Source: OM182 bacterium MED-G28 (GTDB taxonomy: Bacteria > Pseudomonadota > Gammaproteobacteria > Pseudomonadales > Pseudohongiellaceae). From it: a DNA stretch of 64,000 bases. Positions within the stretch are counted from its first letter, which is position 1, and the number at the start of each line of letters is the position of its first letter. The position numbers were made by a program, and so were the translations under genes. Under the pieces are notes generated by a model. It made no database searches. It saw nothing but the letters and a program-made list of their open reading frames with translations, and had not been told where the DNA came from. This document shows positions 44,886-53,154 of the stretch, in pieces. The stretch lies in the NCBI GenBank assembly GCA_002457215.1, contig NTJZ01000012.1, forward strand, positions 1 through 64,000, in the 5' to 3' direction.

Positions 44886-45232
44886 TGTATTTCTCCGATT
44901 CAAGGTCATTCCCCATAACAACAAGGGCTTTGGCGAGTAACAAAAATTCTAGAACTCGACTAGATTTTCAATCTAGTCGCGAGTTTAAACGAGGCGAAAG
45001 ACTATCATCTAATTAGTGAAGAAATAAACAAAAATCGAACGCATGCTCGGCAAATTATAGAGAAAATCAAGATAAAGAATCTTCAATGATTTCAGTAAGC
45101 AAGCCATCGTTTATTGATTACAGCAATTGCATAAGCTCGATGGATTTGGCCTTCCAAATAGGTTATGCTTTTAGTTGATTTTAGCGTACTGTCTTTCTAA
45201 GTTTTCCTTCGTCTTTTTAGGTAGATCCTCAC
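44886..45232. other. Divergent intergenic region, ACAD operon / Pal-like gene
   Basis: This region of about 347 bp holds no convincing gene. It should contain the promoters of the minus-strand ACAD operon and the plus-strand lipoprotein gene. A long near-perfect palindrome lies at 44953-44985 and is listed separately. Nothing else stands out. Confidence 0.5.
44953..44985. promoter_or_regulatory. Long palindrome in the leader of the ACAD/kinase operon
   Basis: CGACTAGATT-TTC-AATCTAGTCG is a perfect 10-bp inverted repeat, extended by AACT/AGTT across a 2-nt bulge. It lies about 70 bp upstream of the GTG of the first ACAD. It could be a dimeric repressor operator or, on the minus strand, an attenuator-like hairpin followed after a few bases by TTTTT. 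I prefer operator because of the near-perfect dyad. Confidence 0.45.
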
Positions 45233-45775
45233 ATGAAAATAAACCGGCTATTTAAAATGATTATGCTCTTACTTATCTTTAGTACTGCAGCAGCCTGCAG
45301 TTCAACGAGTGAAGAAGAGCCAGCAAGCGAAGTCACTGAAGCTAGTGAATCCGGTATTGACGCCACCACACGCCGCGCGCAGGAATTGGAAGAAGAAGCG
45401 CGGGCTCGCGCCGCTGCAGCAGAAGAACGCATGCGCCGCTCAGCATTAGCGAACAGAGTCTTCTATTTTGACTTCGATGTTTCTGATTTTAGGCAAGCAG
45501 ATCGCGACATATTAAATTTTCACGCACAAGATTTGGCGGCAAACCCAAGCAAACGGGTTCGTCTTGAAGGACATGCTGATGAGCGAGGTACTCGTGAATA
45601 TAACCTAGCCCTTGGAGAGCGAAGATCGAACAACATTCTTAACTATTTCGTCGTAAACGGGGCACGCCGTAACCAAATCGAAACAGTTAGTTACGGAGAG
45701 GAACGCCCCGCCGATCGAGCCACTTCTGAAACTGCCTATCAGCGTAATCGCAGAGTTGAAATTGTAGTTCAGTAA
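45233..45775 (+). CDS. Pal-like OmpA-family outer-membrane lipoprotein
   Basis: This 180-aa lipoprotein has a signal peptide ending in the lipobox TAAACSS (Cys about residue 22). An acidic and Ala/Arg-rich helical linker follows (about 25-70), then an OmpA-like peptidoglycan-binding domain (about 75-180). The diaminopimelate-binding signature is GHADERGTREYNLALGERR, and the C-terminus NRRVEIVVQ is typical of Pal. The helical linker is longer than in E. coli Pal. No tol genes are adjacent, so it may be a second Pal-like anchor rather than the Tol-associated one. Confidence 0.9.
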   Translation: MKINRLFKMIMLLLIFSTAAACSSTSEEEPASEVTEASESGIDATTRRAQELEEEARARAAAAEERMRRSALANRVFYFDFDVSDFRQADRDILNFHAQDLAANPSKRVRLEGHADERGTREYNLALGERRSNNILNYFVVNGARRNQIETVSYGEERPADRATSETAYQRNRRVEIVVQ

Positions 45776-45816
45776 GTAGTCTTTAGTTACAGAAAAAATC
45801 CAATATGCGGATCAAA

Positions 45817-46779
45817 CTAAAGAGCTAGCTTTAATTCTTCTGCAATTTGTTCAATGAGTTCCATTCCTGCTGGAATACCTCCAGCAAATGAAATAAACCC
45901 GTGGATCATATCAGTATAGCAAACATGGTTTACCGGCACTCCCTGCTCACTTAAGCGATCCGCAAAAGCCTTACCCTCATCACGCAAAGGATCAAAGCCA
46001 GCAGTAATTAATAACGCTGGAGATAAACCGTGTAAATCACGCTCCAAAAATGAAAGCTCGGGATCAAAGGCTTGTTCTGGAGTTTCTAAATAATGACTAC
46101 GAAACCAGGACATTCCTCTTTTAGTCAAAAAATAACCGCTGGCGAACTCTTCTACAGAAGGAAAATTCATCGGCAGATCGACAGAGGGGTAAATTAACAC
46201 TTGAAAAGCTGGCAACGGATAACTTTCTTTTTTACAAGTTAGCTCTACACCTATTGTTAAATTTCCTCCCGCACTATCACCGCCGACGGCAATGCGTTTA
46301 TTATCGATTCCTAATGTCTCTGAATTTTCGTGAACCCACGCATAAGCATCAAAACCATCACGATGAATACCTTTAATCTTATTATCTGGTGCTAGCAAAT
46401 ACTCCACCGAAACCACTATGCAGCCACTTTTTGCTGCAAAGTGCTGAGCAACGGTGTCATATTGTCGTACGTCCCCTAAAACAAAACCGCCTCCGTGGTA
46501 AAAAACAAACCCGGGCTGCAAAGCTTCTCTCCAACCAAAAGGTTTATAGACTCGAATGGTCAGTGCACCCGAGCTAATAGGAATCTCTAAGTCTTCGATG
46601 ATATCAAGTTCACAGGGTTCTGGAGCGAACGGATTACCTCGTTCGGCCCTAAAAGTGCGAGCAGTCTCAGGTGATCCATTCTCAATTTGGGGTAAGCGCG
46701 TCGACGCATCGGCAACTTTCTGCGCAATCGCATCAAGTACTTCCGCGCTTTTCGCATCTTTACTTCTTAGTTCTATCAT
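45817..46779 (-). CDS. Alpha/beta hydrolase, hormone-sensitive-lipase (type IV) esterase
   Basis: This 320-aa cytosolic esterase has the oxyanion loop YHGGGFVLGDV (about residues 94-104) and the nucleophile elbow VGGDSAGGNLTIG (about 165-177). The Asp is in GFDPLRDEG (about 264-272) and the His in DMIHGFISF (about 292-300). All catalytic residues are visible. Such enzymes hydrolyse short-chain esters. It lies downstream of the DUF4105 gene on the same strand, 11 bp apart, so the two are likely co-transcribed. Confidence 0.92.
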   Translation of the reverse strand: MIELRSKDAKSAEVLDAIAQKVADASTRLPQIENGSPETARTFRAERGNPFAPEPCELDIIEDLEIPISSGALTIRVYKPFGWREALQPGFVFYHGGGFVLGDVRQYDTVAQHFAAKSGCIVVSVEYLLAPDNKIKGIHRDGFDAYAWVHENSETLGIDNKRIAVGGDSAGGNLTIGVELTCKKESYPLPAFQVLIYPSVDLPMNFPSVEEFASGYFLTKRGMSWFRSHYLETPEQAFDPELSFLERDLHGLSPALLITAGFDPLRDEGKAFADRLSEQGVPVNHVCYTDMIHGFISFAGGIPAGMELIEQIAEELKLAL

Positions 46780-46790
46780 TGATGCATCTC

Positions 46791-48197
46791 TTAGAATAAA
46801 TTATTTCTTAATTTTGCTCGCTCGAAACCAACAATCCAGATTAGTAATGTGAACAGTAGAAAGCCTGGAAGCACATATAGTGCAATATTTCCGATGGATT
46901 GGGTCACTAATTCGAGAAATGCGATGGCCGCGTAGACAATCATGGCTATCACATGAGCTAACAAATAGTAATTAATAAAGGGGGCACTATTGTTTGTCAT
47001 AGGCCAAGGTTTGCTGAGGAAGAGCCAACGTAAACCTACAAGCACACCCAATATGTCTGTTGGCCAAAATAACAATAAATTAATGTTGTGATGCGTGTCA
47101 GAGTGGTCAGAAAAAAACCAACTGCCTAACATTAAGATGCCGTAAATACCGCTAAAAAATGCTGTCAACAAGCCAAGCAAACCAAGAATACGAAAATTAA
47201 TGCCTGCTGCTTTAAAACCAATCTGGGAACGGGTCGCATAAAAAGATTTTCGTACGCGCTTTAGCATTAATATTAGCAACAGCACAGGTGAAATTAATAC
47301 TATGGAAGCTATCCGATAAGGATCTGTTTCCTTAGTAGGTGGAGCGAATTCCATTATTACCTGCGGATCTGATAATAACATTAACTGTTCAGAATTCTCC
47401 GCTACATCGGATCGTACGTATTGTAAGCGATCTCTCAAACGCAAAGGTAGAAACATTTCCTCCCATTCAGACATAGCTCTATCGATGTTGCTATTCATTA
47501 ACACATCAAGAGAAAGCGCAATTAATGAAACGGATTGATAATGCGCCTGAACCTGGTGACGAAAACTTATCTCTGTCATTCCTGTGAACTGCTGACTAAT
47601 TCGCCCTGACAACGCCTCATCGAGATAATCCCGCACCTTAGTTGTGCAGTTGTCATAAAAATACTGATAAGGATAGACAATATTTTCTGGTTCGAGATTC
47701 CACATCAGGCGACGATACAAGCGCACCTTTTGCGGATTGGTTAGATTTATACGGTCTTGCCAAACCGTGCGCTCCTGGAACCGATACATCGAAAATTCCT
47801 GGCTAGGTGAGCTAGTGGCCAGCTGATAATTCATAATTCCTTTAAAGAAATCCCAAGAAAATTCTACTGCACCGCTACCAATATCAAAATTACCCCAATT
47901 AAATACCACGTCAGTATTTGAGTTTTCATCAAACACCCGCAAGGCAGTGTGACCAAAGTTATCCCAGACAGCGTCACCCACGTCCACCGTAATTAAATAA
48001 AAATGAACACCACTCATGTCTGCGGGAATAGAATAAATTTCAGGGTTATTAATTCTTTCTTGCGCTACCAGGGACATAGGCAGGGTCTGCAGCCCAACTA
48101 CCAAAAAAGCACTAAACCGAACAACGAGGCATATGACCTGAAATATAGGAAAGCTTTGAGCTTTTGGTCGAATTAACTTGCTACTGCATGTTGTCAT
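46791..48197 (-). CDS. DUF4105 (Lnb N-terminal-like) membrane protein
   Basis: This 468-aa protein has an N-terminal hydrophobic segment (about 18-42). A periplasmic DUF4105 domain follows with the papain-like pattern VWDNFGHTALRVFDEN (His, about 79-94) and the catalytic-type Cys in YFYDNCTTKVRDYLDE (about 179-194). About five C-terminal membrane helices follow. The family includes proteins proposed as lipoprotein N-acyltransferases (Lnb), which I recall but cannot check here; the His/Cys layout fits acyl or peptide transfer. It precedes the esterase gene by 11 bp. Confidence 0.83.
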   Translation of the reverse strand: MTTCSSKLIRPKAQSFPIFQVICLVVRFSAFLVVGLQTLPMSLVAQERINNPEIYSIPADMSGVHFYLITVDVGDAVWDNFGHTALRVFDENSNTDVVFNWGNFDIGSGAVEFSWDFFKGIMNYQLATSSPSQEFSMYRFQERTVWQDRINLTNPQKVRLYRRLMWNLEPENIVYPYQYFYDNCTTKVRDYLDEALSGRISQQFTGMTEISFRHQVQAHYQSVSLIALSLDVLMNSNIDRAMSEWEEMFLPLRLRDRLQYVRSDVAENSEQLMLLSDPQVIMEFAPPTKETDPYRIASIVLISPVLLLILMLKRVRKSFYATRSQIGFKAAGINFRILGLLGLLTAFFSGIYGILMLGSWFFSDHSDTHHNINLLLFWPTDILGVLVGLRWLFLSKPWPMTNNSAPFINYYLLAHVIAMIVYAAIAFLELVTQSIGNIALYVLPGFLLFTLLIWIVGFERAKLRNNLF

Positions 48198-48544
48198 CAG
48201 ATCCTACGGTACATCGCACAGCAATGCCTGTGCGAGCGACAAAAATTAATCATATCAAAGATTTATTTCAGATCAAGAAAGCAAGTTTCTACCCGGGTTT
48301 GCGAAATATAGAAAAGAGCAACAGACGCCTGAATTTACGGCAAGAATACAATATTCCCATTCTCTATCTCCCACGCAGACGAGAAGGGATTTCTGAAAAT
48401 AACATCAAAGATAAACAGAGCTATTAGAAACGAGTTTTGTTATGAGTGCACATTTACCTAATACTTGTGCAAGTTAAAGTGACCCGATTAATTAAGCTTG
48501 AACTGAACATAAAAAAGTAAATTCTTGTCTCAAATTCACTTAAT
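48198..48544. other. Intergenic stretch, nothing convincing
   Basis: This 347-bp gap lies between the DUF4105 start and the epimerase stop. An 87-codon plus-strand frame overlaps it, but its composition is not protein-like and it has no ribosome site. It probably holds the promoter of the DUF4105-esterase pair. Confidence 0.45.
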
Positions 48545-49648
48545 TTAGCGGGGTCGATTTTTCCAAGCCTCAATAATTTCTTGCTCGCGCTCGCGAGTTA
48601 TCCCAGCTTGCCGATTTTGCCGCTCTATTTGGGGTCGAGTTCTGTCCCACATTAGAGTGTCTCGGGCAGTTTGTTCCACAGTTCGGAAGGTTAGGCCTGC
48701 TTCAATTGCCCGCTCAACACTAACAAATGAAAGTGAGTCCCCTGGAATCCACGTAGGCATATCACTCCAAGGTGAAATATTTTGCTGTTGTAGAAATTGC
48801 TCCGAGATCCATGCTAGAGAATAATCACTATCAACTGCTGAACCAATTGCACCAAGCATAGTGCTCATGGTCATACGATAGTTGGGCCCTGTCGCATTGA
48901 AGTCTCCTGCAACTCGCCCCTCAGCAAGTCGAATAATCCATTCGGTAAGATCCCTTTGATCAATAATCTGATTAGCATGATTAGGGTTACCTGGCGCTAA
49001 TATCTCCCCGCCTTCATTAAGACGTACAGGCCAATACGTAAAACGATCTGTTGGGTCGCCCGGACCAACAATTAAACCGGGTCTAACAATCGTACAACGA
49101 CTCGGGAAAACCGCGTGTACAATGTCTTCCGATAATGCTTTCGTTAAGCCATAGGTTGCCTCATCTCCCATCGACCAATCTTCTGGAGGACTGACTCTCG
49201 TAGTCGACTCATTAACCATTGGTTCCCATAGAATGCGCTGCCAGTTTTCATAGCCGAAACCTTCGATGGCATAGGCAGAAATTGATGAAATTAGAATATA
49301 ATGCTCGGCCGCACCTCTAAGTAGCGCTGTACTGGCCTGAACCCATCGATAGTCCCTGGCATTGTTATCGAGCACCACATCCCAGGTTCTGCCAGTTAAT
49401 GCAGAGAGCTCATTGTTGCGATCCCCTACCAGGTATTCGACACCTGGGACATCGAGCTGCTTATTGCCCCGTGTAAATATTGATACTTTATGCCCGCGAG
49501 AAACTGCATATCGAACCATGTGTGGCCCAACAAAACCGGTTCCCCCAAGAATCAAAAGTTTCAAAGGTGATTGTGCCTTTGCCGGGAGTGACACACCCGC
49601 AGCCAACAAGGCACTAAGTCTTATAAATTCCCTTCTAGTTTTGCTCAT
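48545..49648 (-). CDS. Tat-exported NAD-dependent epimerase/dehydratase family protein
   Basis: This 367-aa extended-SDR protein has a twin-arginine signal SKTRREFIRLSALLAAG (residues 2-18). The Rossmann motif LGGTGFVGPHM is near residue 35, and DVVLDNNARDY follows. The usual YxxxK appears as YGLTKALSEDIV (about 168-179). A Tat signal implies export of a folded, cofactor-loaded enzyme, which is unusual for this fold. The substrate is unknown, possibly a sugar nucleotide or a periplasmic metabolite. It stands alone on the minus strand. Confidence 0.87.
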   Translation of the reverse strand: MSKTRREFIRLSALLAAGVSLPAKAQSPLKLLILGGTGFVGPHMVRYAVSRGHKVSIFTRGNKQLDVPGVEYLVGDRNNELSALTGRTWDVVLDNNARDYRWVQASTALLRGAAEHYILISSISAYAIEGFGYENWQRILWEPMVNESTTRVSPPEDWSMGDEATYGLTKALSEDIVHAVFPSRCTIVRPGLIVGPGDPTDRFTYWPVRLNEGGEILAPGNPNHANQIIDQRDLTEWIIRLAEGRVAGDFNATGPNYRMTMSTMLGAIGSAVDSDYSLAWISEQFLQQQNISPWSDMPTWIPGDSLSFVSVERAIEAGLTFRTVEQTARDTLMWDRTRPQIERQNRQAGITREREQEIIEAWKNRPR

Positions 49649-50007
49649 TATATCTCATCTTTTTATACCGCCATCTAAACCAGTGTAGTTACAATTAAAA
49701 GCAAGATGACCAACATAAATCCTTCAGCTTCGATTAAATTTACTCTCGTTATTCCGGTTTATTACCACAACTTACTTGGTGATTATTTTTCAATTTCCGC
49801 CATCTGTTTTGAACTAACCAATTCCACCCATTGCGAGCAGGTAAAACCTTTAGATAAATATCAGTTTGCTGAAGATATTTTTAGTAGCTCAATGGAGTAT
49901 CTCACCAAATATCAATAAGAACTACCAATGCGAACTAACTTTTCCGGGAAGAAATCCGAGACAAAAAAAAGGCCAGCAATGCTGACCTTTTTGTAGAAAC
50001 TCAAAAC
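49649..50007. other. Intergenic region with one terminator
   Basis: About 360 bp lie between the epimerase start and the end of the next minus-strand gene. A 70-codon plus-strand frame (49706-49918) lacks a ribosome site and family likeness and is not called. The only clear element is the terminator at 49967-49992. Confidence 0.5.
49967..49992 (-). terminator. Rho-independent terminator for the exported hypothetical gene
   Basis: Read on the minus strand: AAAAGGTCAGC-ATT-GCTGGCC followed by a run of T. One U-G pair is present in the minus-strand RNA, whereas the plus-strand RNA would have a C-A mismatch, so the element favours minus-strand transcripts. It lies 16 bp after the stop of the gene at 50008. 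Confidence 0.8.
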
Positions 50008-50988
50008 TTACTGGGCAGACTCTGCTTCACGTTGCTCAGTCATTCTTTCACCTCGAAGGATGTTTATCATTCCATAGTTGCCCTCATGACAGGCGTACTC
50101 ATAAAGTTGACCATCAACTTTTGACATAGGAACCATCACAGTAATTTTGTCCTTGAAAGTAGCAGGGTCATCAACTGTAAATTCATACTCAACTGTGTAA
50201 GGCCCAGTACGCGTAAAGAATTCAGTTAATACTTTTTCTTCAGCAGTACCATACACACCGAAGCTCTGAGTAAAACCATTAAAGTTACGAGTCTCAACCA
50301 CCAAAGTATCGCCATCCCAATATCCTCGTGAGTCACCAGTCCAAAGACGAATATCCTCGGTTAAAGGTTCACTGCCAGCGATTGGAACAATACGTGCGTC
50401 ATGAATCATTTCAGTCATGATTACCACAGTATTCTTATTCTGAAAAATCTGCACATTATTGTTATATAGATTAGGAGTAAACGGGGGGCCGGAATTAAAT
50501 CCAACAATGCAGCGCTCAGATAAACCACGGTCTTCAGGTCCATCTTTAGCAATACCACCAACAACCATGCGAACCGGTCTCATTCCGGGTTCATCTGGGC
50601 CGAGACCACCAACCTGAACCGACACGCCTTCCTGCGTTTCAGGAAGCCTGCCGTTGCCTGGGTAGGTGATCAGGGAAGTCCTATTATCGCCAATACCACC
50701 CATTTCAGTCCAAAAAGTGTTGTAACCTCCGACTCCAATATTATTTATTGCTTCTAAACCAGCTTCAGTTTGATTGGCAAGTGCAGCGACCTCTTCTTCA
50801 GTTAAAAATTGCTTATCACCAAAAAATGCTGGACGCTGAAGCGGAATTACAGAACTGAAATTCCAGACCCCTTGTAGGTCTGGCTGGCCCCATTCTGTGG
50901 ATGGTGCCGTGTAATCGTCTTGAGCTAGCGCGAACTCTGCAATTAAAAGTCCTGCAGTTACGAAAGCTAATATTCGTGTTTTCATCAT
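50008..50988 (-). CDS. Exported hypothetical protein of a conserved GQPDLQGVW family
   Basis: This 326-aa protein has a Sec signal peptide ending ALAQ. The mature start APSTEWGQPDLQGVWNFSSV, the RPAFFGDKQFLTEEE stretch, DSRGYWDGDTLVVETRNFNG and GTAEEKVLTEFFTRTG are hallmarks of a large uncharacterised periplasmic family common in marine proteobacteria and Acidobacteria. I know no assigned activity. Two adjacent ATG codons (50988, 50985) are possible starts. It is transcribed alone and ends at a strong terminator. Confidence 0.85.
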   Translation of the reverse strand: MMKTRILAFVTAGLLIAEFALAQDDYTAPSTEWGQPDLQGVWNFSSVIPLQRPAFFGDKQFLTEEEVAALANQTEAGLEAINNIGVGGYNTFWTEMGGIGDNRTSLITYPGNGRLPETQEGVSVQVGGLGPDEPGMRPVRMVVGGIAKDGPEDRGLSERCIVGFNSGPPFTPNLYNNNVQIFQNKNTVVIMTEMIHDARIVPIAGSEPLTEDIRLWTGDSRGYWDGDTLVVETRNFNGFTQSFGVYGTAEEKVLTEFFTRTGPYTVEYEFTVDDPATFKDKITVMVPMSKVDGQLYEYACHEGNYGMINILRGERMTEQREAESAQ

Positions 50989-51144
50989 ATTCCCTAAAAT
51001 CTAAATAAACGAGATAAAGCCTTTGGTAATTTTAGCGCATCTGCAAAGGGATCGCTTGATTAAGTTGAGAAAGAATCGATGAATTGCTGCCTTTACGGAT
51101 AGAAAGATTAACCTTTAAGTTACTATTTCCATTAATTGGCATAT

Positions 51145-51510
51145 TCAGGTTTTGTTCTTTGGTTTTTTCTTAGCGGCTGCTCGAATTGCAGCACCGAATG
51201 CTTTGTTAGCCCACTCACGCATAATTTCGCTATCTTCCATCGCATCTTCAGGAGCTTGCAAATATCCCAGGTTCGTTTTCTTGCCTTGTTTCTCATAGGT
51301 AAATGGTAACAAACCCAGCACTTCAAAATCCTCACGAGATTCTTCATCTACTTTCAGATAATAAACATTTTTTGCGATCAGACCGAACATCAAACCATCG
51401 AGGAAAATTCCAAATCCGCCAAACATACGTTTAGAGTAGACCGGGCCTACCAATTGACTAAGGTCCACGACATACTCTGTAAATTCTCTTTCTTCTTGGG
51501 AAATAGCCAT
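51145..51510 (-). CDS. TfoX/Sxy N-terminal-domain protein
   Basis: This 121-aa protein consists of the TfoX N-terminal domain: VDLSQLVGPVYSKRMFGGFG, then IFLDGLMFGLIAKNVYYLKV and FTYEKQGKKTNLGYLQAPED. It ends in a Lys-rich tail. Standalone TfoX-N proteins are small cytosolic proteins; in Haemophilus and Vibrio longer relatives promote competence with CRP. Without the C-terminal domain a competence role is doubtful. It diverges from the TPP-enzyme gene. Confidence 0.9.
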   Translation of the reverse strand: MAISQEEREFTEYVVDLSQLVGPVYSKRMFGGFGIFLDGLMFGLIAKNVYYLKVDEESREDFEVLGLLPFTYEKQGKKTNLGYLQAPEDAMEDSEIMREWANKAFGAAIRAAAKKKPKNKT

Positions 51511-51586
51511 AGTTGGATGCTATGATATCCAGCTCGAATCTCAGTAAATTATTTTTTAAATTAGTACAACACAGGGAAACAATAGC

Positions 51587-53152
51587 ATGAATGGAGCCAC
51601 CGCACTGATTAACACTCTGGCTGATTGCGGCGTTGAATTTTGTATCGCCAACCCAGGCACCTCCGAAATGCATTTAGTTCAAGGCTTAGACGCAGTTCCC
51701 CGCGTTAAATCTGTGTTGGCTTTATTTGAAGGGGTATGTACTGGCGCTGCTGATGGTGTCGCCAGAATGACCGGCAAACCTGCAGCGACTTTGTTGCATT
51801 TAGGCCCAGGAATGGCGAATGGCATTGCCAATTTACACAATGCAAGACGAGCCAATTCTCCGATGATAAATATCATTGGTAATCATCCAAACTTTCATGT
51901 GGGTTATGATGCACCTCTTACTTCAAATATTGACACCTTAGCCAGAAATTTCTCCTGTTGGATAAAGTCAGAGAGCACTGCGGAGTCATTGGCACAAGAT
52001 GGCGCCGACGCTTACACCGCCAGCTTGCGACAATCTTCTGGCTCAACAGGACAAATCGCTACGCTAATTATGGGAGCAGATGCTGCCTGGGGCGATTCAC
52101 CTGGAGTAGCTAAGCCGAATGCCATTCCCCAAAGAGCCAAAGTTGAAGAGTCTGCAATTGAAGCGTCAGCAAAAGCAATTGAAGCCGGCGGTGATACTGT
52201 AATTTTGCTTGAGCATCATGGAGCAGAGCAGCCTGCCATGGCTGCTGCTAGTAAAATTTCCAGCAAGTTGGGTTGCAGATTATTCAACGGCACTTTCCCA
52301 GCACGAGTGGACGGCGGACCAGGTAGAGTTGCAGTCAGTCGCCTGCCTTATTTTCCCGAACAAGTCCTGGCCACTTTAGATGGGGTTAAAAACCTAATCT
52401 TAGTTGGCGGTGAGATTCCGGTCAGTTTCTTTGCCTACAAAGGTAAACCAGGGCAGCTAGTTCCAGCAGGATGCCAGGTAACTCGCCTTTCAACCGTCGA
52501 AGAAGATTCAATAGATGCACTTAAACGTTTAGCAGATAGACTTGGTGCAAGCGACGAAGCAGTAATTTCTTTTGAGCGCAAAGAAATTGGCAAACCCAGT
52601 GGCGAGTTGAACACCAGCACTATAATTCAATCACTCGCATCAACACTTCCGGAAGATGTCATTGTCTGTACTGATTCCGGTGGCGGCAATGCTGCCTATT
52701 CCTTTTGCCAGAATACTACTCAAAATAGTTGGCTCAGCTTAACCGGCGGCGCCATCGGCCAAGGCGCTCCCTGTTCCGTTGGCGCAGCGCTAGCCTGTCC
52801 TGACCAAAGGGTTCTAGCGATGTTGGGCGACGGTGGTGCAGCTTATACCATTCAAGCTCTGTGGACTCAGGCCCGTGAAAGCCAGAATGTGACTACTGTG
52901 ATCTTCGCTAATAATTCCTATAACATTTTAAATGTTGAGTACGGAAGATTAGGTGTCACCGATGTAGGTACGATTGCCGCCAGTCTTTTCGATATCGGAA
53001 ATCCCGAAGTAGATTGGGTCGCATTGGCGAAAGGATTCGGAGTACCCGGCGGCAAAGCAGAAACCGCTGAAGAGTTATGTGCATTACTTGAGCAAAGTTA
53101 CTCGACACCGGGCCCTTTTCTTATTCAGGCGAGTGGCGAAATTAAGCGATAG
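51587..53152 (+). CDS. Thiamine-pyrophosphate-dependent enzyme, acetolactate-synthase-like
   Basis: This 521-aa enzyme has the three-domain acetohydroxyacid-synthase/benzoylformate-decarboxylase layout. The catalytic Glu lies in NPGTSEMHLVQGLD (about 23-36). The TPP/Mg motif GDGGAAYTIQALWTQARESQ is near 421, with NNSYNIL about 30 residues later. The middle FAD-binding-like domain is short, so a decarboxylase or carboligase other than IlvB is likely. No small regulatory subunit or ilv gene is nearby. AGGGAAAC lies before the ATG. It is convergent with a sodium symporter gene, the stops being 3 bp apart. Confidence 0.87.
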   Translation: MNGATALINTLADCGVEFCIANPGTSEMHLVQGLDAVPRVKSVLALFEGVCTGAADGVARMTGKPAATLLHLGPGMANGIANLHNARRANSPMINIIGNHPNFHVGYDAPLTSNIDTLARNFSCWIKSESTAESLAQDGADAYTASLRQSSGSTGQIATLIMGADAAWGDSPGVAKPNAIPQRAKVEESAIEASAKAIEAGGDTVILLEHHGAEQPAMAAASKISSKLGCRLFNGTFPARVDGGPGRVAVSRLPYFPEQVLATLDGVKNLILVGGEIPVSFFAYKGKPGQLVPAGCQVTRLSTVEEDSIDALKRLADRLGASDEAVISFERKEIGKPSGELNTSTIIQSLASTLPEDVIVCTDSGGGNAAYSFCQNTTQNSWLSLTGGAIGQGAPCSVGAALACPDQRVLAMLGDGGAAYTIQALWTQARESQNVTTVIFANNSYNILNVEYGRLGVTDVGTIAASLFDIGNPEVDWVALAKGFGVPGGKAETAEELCALLEQSYSTPGPFLIQASGEIKR

Positions 53153-53154
53153 CG

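Noticed and set aside
48164-48427. 87-codon plus-strand frame overlapping the DUF4105 start
   Set aside because: No ribosome site, composition unlike a protein, and antisense overlap with a well-supported gene.
49706-49918. 70-codon plus-strand frame
   Set aside because: No recognisable family, no clear ribosome site and no neighbour on its strand; likely chance in an AT-rich spacer.
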